Positions 6,248 to 10,557 of a DNA stretch of 10,557 bases are shown piece by piece. How positions within the stretch are numbered: position 1 is the first letter of the stretch; every line of letters begins with the position of its first letter. A program made the position numbers and the translations under genes. This stretch comes from an uncultured Coriobacteriaceae bacterium (GTDB lineage: Bacteria; Actinomycetota; Coriobacteriia; Coriobacteriales; Eggerthellaceae). The stretch is from NCBI GenBank assembly GCA_900552585.1, contig USAB01000063.1, positions 1 to 10,557 on the forward strand. The letters are read 5' to 3'. The notes beneath the pieces were generated by a model. The model saw only the letters and a program-made list of their open reading frames with translations, was not told the DNA's origin and did not search any database.

Positions 6248-8383
6248 CTAATCCGAACGGCTGGCAGACCCGGTCGTTGGCGCCGTCTGCGTATATACGG
6301 CCTGGATGCTCTCCATCTTCGTGTTCAGCTTGCCATCGTTGTAACGCAGAGCCGCACGCATGACCTTTGCCGCGGCCGGCGCCGCATACGTGCCGCCGGC
6401 CTCGCCTTCCTCGATGATGCACGTAACGACGTATTTCGGATTGTCGTAGGGCGCATAGCAGGCGAACAGCGCGTGGTCGTTCTTATCCGTCTGCTCGGCC
6501 GTGCCGGTCTTGCCGGCCACCTTGTACCCCTTCACAATGTCCGTGATGCTGGACGTATTCTGAACGACGCCGATGAGACCTTGTTTCAGCAAGTCCAGGT
6601 TCGAGGAATCGATGTCGTCGATCGTGCTCTGCACGCCCAGGTTGTTATCGATGACCACATCGCCGGAAGAATTACGCACCTGCTTCAACAGGTGCGGCTT
6701 CACGATGTTGCCCCCGGTGGCAATGGCGCCGTAGGCCACGGCAAGCTCCAACATGGTGCCCTGGACATAGCCCTGACCGATGACCATGTTCGTCATGTCG
6801 CCCGGCAGCCACTGCGCTTCCTCGGGCTCGTCCTTGAAATACTCCGCCTTCCATTCGGGCGTGGGAATGCGCCCCGTGGTCTCGCCAGAGATGTCGATGC
6901 CGGTAGCCTGCTCGAAGCCGAACTTCTTCACGTAGTCCTGCATGGCATCGTCGCCAATGGTTCCGCGCGCCTCGTAGAAGTCCTTTGCAATCTCGTAGAA
7001 CACCGTGTCGCATGAGTCGATGATGGCATGCTCAAAATCAAGCGTTCCATGGCCGCCCGTCTTCCAGCACTTCTGAGCATATTGCGAACCGAACCCGGTC
7101 CACGTACCGGTGCACGTCCACGTCTTCGTGCTGTTCGCGAACCCGTACTTCAGGCCCGCAAGGCCCGTGAACGATTTGAACGTGGAGGCAAGCGGGTACG
7201 CGCCGGCAACGACGCGATTCATGAGCGGGTAATAGCTGCTTTCCGTGTTGAACTGGTTCCAGACATCCTGCGAGATGCCGCCGACGAAGTTGTTCGGGTC
7301 GTACGTCGGGTAGTTCGCAAGCGCCAGGATCTCTCCGTTCGTCACGTCCATGCACACAAGCGCACCGGCACGTCCGACGCCGGTGCTGCCGTCCGTGGGA
7401 TTGATGCATTCGCGCAGCGCCTTGTCGGCCGCCATCTGAACTTGCGCGCGGATGGTCAGGTACAGATCGCTGCCGCGCGTGGGGCTGGTCTCCCCCACCA
7501 CTTGCTGGACGTCGCCGCTGGAATCAACGATGAGCGTGCGCACGCCATGATCGCCGGCGAGCAGATCGTCGTATTGCTGCTCGATGCCGCTCTGACCAAC
7601 CTGGTCGCCGGACGACAGCGTTCTGCCCTGCGTGGCATTGTTCAGCTGATCTTCGGAGACGGTACCCGTATACCCCAGAACATGAGCCGCAAGAGCGCCG
7701 TAACAGTAATGGCGGACCGTCTGTTCCTGCGTCGTGACGCCCGAGAACGCCTCGGAATGCTCGGAGATGAACGCTGCATCGCGAATGGAAACGTTGCTGG
7801 CCACAACGCGCTGGCTCTGCGCGCCATTCGTTGAGTCGTTGATGCGGCTTCGGACCACGCCCACCGGCAAGCCCAGAAGCACGGAGAGGCGCTGCACGAC
7901 ATCGCGGTTGTCCGCCACGTCCGCATCGGCCAGCACGGCAACGGAGGACGTGTTGTCAACGAGCGCCTTGCCGTCCGCGTCGTAGATAACACCGCGCGGC
8001 GCCTGCGTCGTGACGCTGGTATAGAGGTTCTGCTGCGCATCTTGCGCATAGGACGCACCCTCGAGGATCTGCAGGCTCCACAGCTTCGTCGTAAGCGAGC
8101 CGAACACGGCTGCCAGGAGCACGCCCATAGCCACGAAACGGGTGTGCAGTCCGGATACGCGGTCGCCGGAAGGCGAAGGGCCCCCGGAGACAGACGGCTT
8201 CTCATCGGGAATACCGCGCGCGGAATCACGCGTGCCCACGCCGAACGTGCTGATAAGCTGGCCGACGCCGCGGCCGACGGACGGCCGGTTGTCGGTATTG
8301 TTCCGCTTGACGCGCAGATAGATAACCACCGCAACGACGACGGCGGCAAGCGTCAATATGCCTGCGATAATTGCAGCTGCCAT
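6248..8383 (-). CDS. mrdA: Penicillin-binding protein 2, class B transpeptidase (elongasome)
   Basis: D,D-transpeptidase that cross-links the glycan made by RodA, anchored in the membrane with its catalytic domain outside. It has 711 residues, somewhat longer than common PBP2s. The dimerisation/pedestal domain (about 115-305) starts at QNLYTSVTTQAPRGVIYDAD. The transpeptidase domain follows with the nucleophile box S400-T-F-K403, the second motif S457-C-D459 (SxD is usual in PBP2/MrdA), and K625-T-G-T. KCWKTGGHG (438-446) is also typical. The N terminus is unusual: one membrane segment at 4-24, then RVKRNN and a Gly/Ser/Pro linker, then the normal anchor at about 80-103. The start lies 11 bases after the mreD stop; TGAGG overlapping that stop is the only Shine-Dalgarno, so translation is probably coupled. 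The residue before the nucleophile serine is Ala (LASTFK) where Gly is common. The tail is Ser/Thr-rich. Confidence 0.95.
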   Translation of the reverse strand: MAAAIIAGILTLAAVVVAVVIYLRVKRNNTDNRPSVGRGVGQLISTFGVGTRDSARGIPDEKPSVSGGPSPSGDRVSGLHTRFVAMGVLLAAVFGSLTTKLWSLQILEGASYAQDAQQNLYTSVTTQAPRGVIYDADGKALVDNTSSVAVLADADVADNRDVVQRLSVLLGLPVGVVRSRINDSTNGAQSQRVVASNVSIRDAAFISEHSEAFSGVTTQEQTVRHYCYGALAAHVLGYTGTVSEDQLNNATQGRTLSSGDQVGQSGIEQQYDDLLAGDHGVRTLIVDSSGDVQQVVGETSPTRGSDLYLTIRAQVQMAADKALRECINPTDGSTGVGRAGALVCMDVTNGEILALANYPTYDPNNFVGGISQDVWNQFNTESSYYPLMNRVVAGAYPLASTFKSFTGLAGLKYGFANSTKTWTCTGTWTGFGSQYAQKCWKTGGHGTLDFEHAIIDSCDTVFYEIAKDFYEARGTIGDDAMQDYVKKFGFEQATGIDISGETTGRIPTPEWKAEYFKDEPEEAQWLPGDMTNMVIGQGYVQGTMLELAVAYGAIATGGNIVKPHLLKQVRNSSGDVVIDNNLGVQSTIDDIDSSNLDLLKQGLIGVVQNTSSITDIVKGYKVAGKTGTAEQTDKNDHALFACYAPYDNPKYVVTCIIEEGEAGGTYAAPAAAKVMRAALRYNDGKLNTKMESIQAVYTQTAPTTGSASRSD

Positions 8384-8394
8384 AGCGAGCGGCC

Positions 8395-8934
8395 TCAGCT
8401 GAACCGAATATTCGCCGCGCCGTTCCCACGACCGGAATTGCCCATACCGCGGAACGGTGCCGAGAAGTGCAGGATGACCAGATACCAGATGATGCTCAGC
8501 GTTGCATCATAGAGTGTGCACGGAAGAGCCCGATACAGCATGGCATCCGAGAAGCTTGCCGCACCGGCCCCCACCATGAACAGCGCATAGACCAGATCAA
8601 CGCCGAACAGCGCGATGAGCAGCACGATGATGCTCATGAGCAGGTTGTCGTTGCCGACGGTCTGGGAGACCATCGTAACGACGAACACGGCTATCAGCAG
8701 GCACAGGGACGTCAGTCCCACGGCACTGCTGCCGAGCAAGTCGGCAATGAGGCCCAGTACAAATGCGAGCACGTAATGCGGTGAATCGGAGCGGACCATG
8801 GCGAAGGCCACCACGAATGACGTGATGAAGTTCGGGACGGCATTGCCGATCTGCATATTCGATGCAAGTATGATCTGCGCCAAGACGGCGATAGCCGCAA
8901 AGACGATGGTCATGCGATGCCGCGAGATGTCCAT
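8395..8934 (-). CDS. mreD: Rod shape-determining protein MreD
   Basis: Small polytopic membrane protein of 179 residues, about the usual MreD length. It belongs to the MreBCD side-wall complex and is thought to link MreC to the membrane machinery. Five to six hydrophobic segments are visible, starting with TIVFAAIAVLAQIILA. The most characteristic block is AFVLGLIADLLGSSAVGLTSL (about 57-77), matching the conserved G-x2-x-D-x2 region of the family. A Gly/Asn-rich tail (about 163-179) is cytoplasmic by prediction. AAAGGGG lies seven bases before the ATG. The gene starts 14 bases after mreC and ends 11 bases before PBP2, so it sits in a single transcription unit. Sequence conservation in MreD is low, and the call leans on position as well as pattern. 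Confidence 0.92.
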   Translation of the reverse strand: MDISRHRMTIVFAAIAVLAQIILASNMQIGNAVPNFITSFVVAFAMVRSDSPHYVLAFVLGLIADLLGSSAVGLTSLCLLIAVFVVTMVSQTVGNDNLLMSIIVLLIALFGVDLVYALFMVGAGAASFSDAMLYRALPCTLYDATLSIIWYLVILHFSAPFRGMGNSGRGNGAANIRFS

Positions 8935-8948
8935 TGGCTATCCCCTTT

Positions 8949-9926
8949 CTAATTTGACGAAGACGACGTGCTGCCAGATATGATGCTCGAAGACGACGAA
9001 CTATCAGAAGACGAGCTGGATGAGGAGCTGTCAGACGACGAGCTACTGCTCGAAGAGGAGCTGCTGACGTTGGAATCCAGGGCGCCTGCCGTTCCCATCT
9101 TCTTCACGACCATGACCTCTTCCAGGGCATCGGCATCCTCGTTCGGGGACACCACGATGGTACGGTTCGATTCGCCGTCCGTCTGCTCTACCTTCACGAC
9201 CGTGCCCACCATCAGGCCGCGCAGATAACTGCCGCCAGAGCCGCTGGTAATGATGACATCGCCGACCTTGACCTTTTTGCTACTATCGACATCCTGCAGA
9301 TACAGCAGGCCGTCCAAGCTGCCCTTCAGCAGGCCCTGCGCGCGATTCGATTGGACGAGCACGGCAACACCGCTGCGGCTGTCCTGGATCAGGCGGACCT
9401 CGCACGTTGCGGGCGTGACAGAGAGCACCTGGCCCACAATGCCCGTAGCGCCGCACACCGGCATGCCGGGCTCGACACCCGAGTCAGACCCCTGATCGAG
9501 CGTGATGGTCCTGCTCCATGCATCGTTCGACTTGCCCACCACATGGCACGTAACGCTGTCCATGTTGTAGGAGTCGCTGAGCTTCTGCAGCTGCTCCAGG
9601 CGCTGGGCCTCCTGGCGGTACTCCTCCAGTTGGGAAACGTAGTTGCGCAGCTCTTCGTTCTGCTGTTTCAGCTGGCTGAGTGTATTCGCGTCCGCCGAAA
9701 GATCCTCGACGCCGGTGCTGGCGGAGTTGCCCGCCGCGCTGATGCCCGCGCCGATGAACTGGAACGGCGCAGATAGCGAGCTGAAACCGTTCTGTATGGT
9801 ATGGAGCGGCCCATCCTCGCTCTCGCTGGAATACACCGTGGTGCAAACCAGCGAGAGCACGAGGAAGATGATCAGCAGCACATTGGCGCCGATTGGGGAC
9901 GAGCCCCCTTCGAATCGCAAGGGCAT
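8949..9926 (-). CDS. mreC: Rod shape-determining protein MreC with polyserine tail
   Basis: Bitopic membrane protein of 325 residues that scaffolds PBP2 and RodA in the elongasome. A short cytoplasmic leader is followed by one membrane segment (about 14-32), a coiled coil (about 75-118, with repeated LKQQNEEL and LEEYRQEAQRLEQL heptads), and the beta-rich MreC domain (about 125-275) with DQGSDSGVEPGMPV, GIVGQVLSV, RLIQDSRSGVAVLVQ, GDVIITSGSGGSYLRGLMVG and the closing EEVMVVKK. After residue 287 the protein ends in a low-complexity tail with 31 serines out of 38 residues, broken by a few Asp, Ile and Gly. The tail should be outside the membrane. The start lies 10 bases after mreB with only a weak TAGG in front, so coupling to mreB translation is likely. 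Confidence 0.95.
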   Translation of the reverse strand: MPLRFEGGSSPIGANVLLIIFLVLSLVCTTVYSSESEDGPLHTIQNGFSSLSAPFQFIGAGISAAGNSASTGVEDLSADANTLSQLKQQNEELRNYVSQLEEYRQEAQRLEQLQKLSDSYNMDSVTCHVVGKSNDAWSRTITLDQGSDSGVEPGMPVCGATGIVGQVLSVTPATCEVRLIQDSRSGVAVLVQSNRAQGLLKGSLDGLLYLQDVDSSKKVKVGDVIITSGSGGSYLRGLMVGTVVKVEQTDGESNRTIVVSPNEDADALEEVMVVKKMGTAGALDSNVSSSSSSSSSSSDSSSSSSSSDSSSSSSIISGSTSSSSN

Positions 9927-9936
9927 ACGGAAGGAC

Positions 9937-10557
9937 CTACTTGGAACGCATCAGCGTCTGGCGAAGCGCGGTGGGCGATTCGAGCACTTTCAGACAGCCC
10001 ATGACGACATTCGTCAGCGCCGTCTCGCTTACCCAGACGGGAATCTCAAGCTCGTTCGTGAGATAGCGGTCCAAGCCGGACAGCAGTCCGCCGCCGCCGG
10101 TGAGCAGGATGCCGTTCTTGATGATGTCCGAAGCCAGGTCGGGATTCGTTTTCTTAAACGTTTCCTTGATATGGATGACCATCTCGTCGATGGTGGGCTT
10201 CAGCGCCTGACGGACGTCCTCGGATTGGACGACCACCTCGCGGGGCTGTTCGTTCACCACATCCTGACCGGAGATGACCATATCGCGCTCGCGTCCGTCC
10301 TCGAAGGGGAGAATGGAGCCGATCTTAATCTTGATGACCTCGGCCGTACGCTCGCCAATCTTGATGCCCAGCAGATCGCGTAGGTGGAGAGCAATGGCCT
10401 CATCCATGCGGTTGCCGGCAATGCGCAGCGAGCTGGATGTGACGATACCACCCAGGGAAACAACTGCGACTTCGGTGGTACCGCCGCCGATATCGACGAC
10501 CATGGAGCCGGTGGGTTCCGTAACCGGCAAGTCAGCGCCCATGGCGGCGGCCATGGG
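9937..10557 (-). CDS. mreB: Rod shape-determining protein MreB (partial, N-terminal part outside window)
   Basis: Bacterial actin homologue that forms short membrane filaments guiding side-wall synthesis. About 206 C-terminal residues of a protein normally near 340 are visible. The frame is open through the window edge, and the first visible residues (PMAAAMGADLPVTEP) are internal, so neither ATG near the edge is the start. Actin-fold motifs seen are the phosphate-2 loop GSMVVDIGGGTTEVAVVSLG, GNRMDEAI, the KIKIGS segment, and the adenosine-binding GILLTGGGGLLSGLDRYL. It is the first visible gene of the mreBCD-PBP2-rodA operon; its promoter lies beyond the window. Confidence 0.97.
   Translation of the reverse strand, partial: PMAAAMGADLPVTEPTGSMVVDIGGGTTEVAVVSLGGIVTSSSLRIAGNRMDEAIALHLRDLLGIKIGERTAEVIKIKIGSILPFEDGRERDMVISGQDVVNEQPREVVVQSEDVRQALKPTIDEMVIHIKETFKKTNPDLASDIIKNGILLTGGGGLLSGLDRYLTNELEIPVWVSETALTNVVMGCLKVLESPTALRQTLMRSK

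Noticed and set aside
7000..7015. PBP2 second motif is SCD rather than SxN, seen at first as a lost catalytic residue
   Set aside because: SxD at this position is normal in PBP2/MrdA-type enzymes (E. coli PBP2 has SAD), so it does not signal inactivation.
8968..9228. Acidic plus-strand open frame (many Asp/Glu/Leu)
   Set aside because: It is the antisense of the MreC polyserine tail; serine codons read backwards give Asp, Glu, Leu and Arg. No independent support.

Overview
The window is a compact block of chromosomal genes. Every supported gene lies on the minus strand, so transcription runs from high to low coordinates. The moderately high GC content, a Gram-positive type MreB/MreC/MreD/PBP2/RodA cluster, and two clusters of unfamiliar proteins suggest a Coriobacteriia-like actinobacterium (Eggerthellales). 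That placement is an inference from gene content and protein style, not a database match. Both edges cut genes: mreB at the right and a MutY-type glycosylase at the left.

Right half (10557 to about 3740): an elongasome operon reads mreB (C-terminal part only), mreC, mreD, a class B penicillin-binding protein 2 (mrdA-like) and rodA. The gaps between these genes are 10 to 16 bases. A 390-residue DUF697-like protein follows rodA after 67 bases, and a strong intrinsic terminator (3739-3771) closes the unit. MreB, MreC and MreD organise the side-wall machine. RodA polymerises glycan strands and PBP2 cross-links them. Special features are a long serine tail on MreC and an extra N-terminal membrane segment plus linker on PBP2.

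Middle (3740 to 2743): a tRNA-Asp(GTC) gene has its own sigma70-like promoter and a perfect intrinsic terminator. A HAD-IB family phosphatase follows directly. The longest open frame of the phosphatase begins inside the terminator, but a TTG with a well placed AGGGG just after the terminator is the more likely start. The phosphatase's Shine-Dalgarno therefore abuts the terminator's U tract.

Left half (2742 to 1): after about 260 bases without a convincing gene comes a tightly coupled trio. Its first gene is an uncharacterised 479-residue protein with an AAA+-like layout but no Walker A lysine. Next is an Rrf2-family regulator with a four-cysteine cluster (TAATG junction), then a MutY-like adenine glycosylase whose start overlaps the regulator by 17 bases. 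The trio is the least understood part of the window: a predicted nucleotide-blind AAA+-like protein made together with a probable Fe-S sensor and a base-excision repair enzyme. No mobile elements, CRISPR arrays or phage genes were seen.
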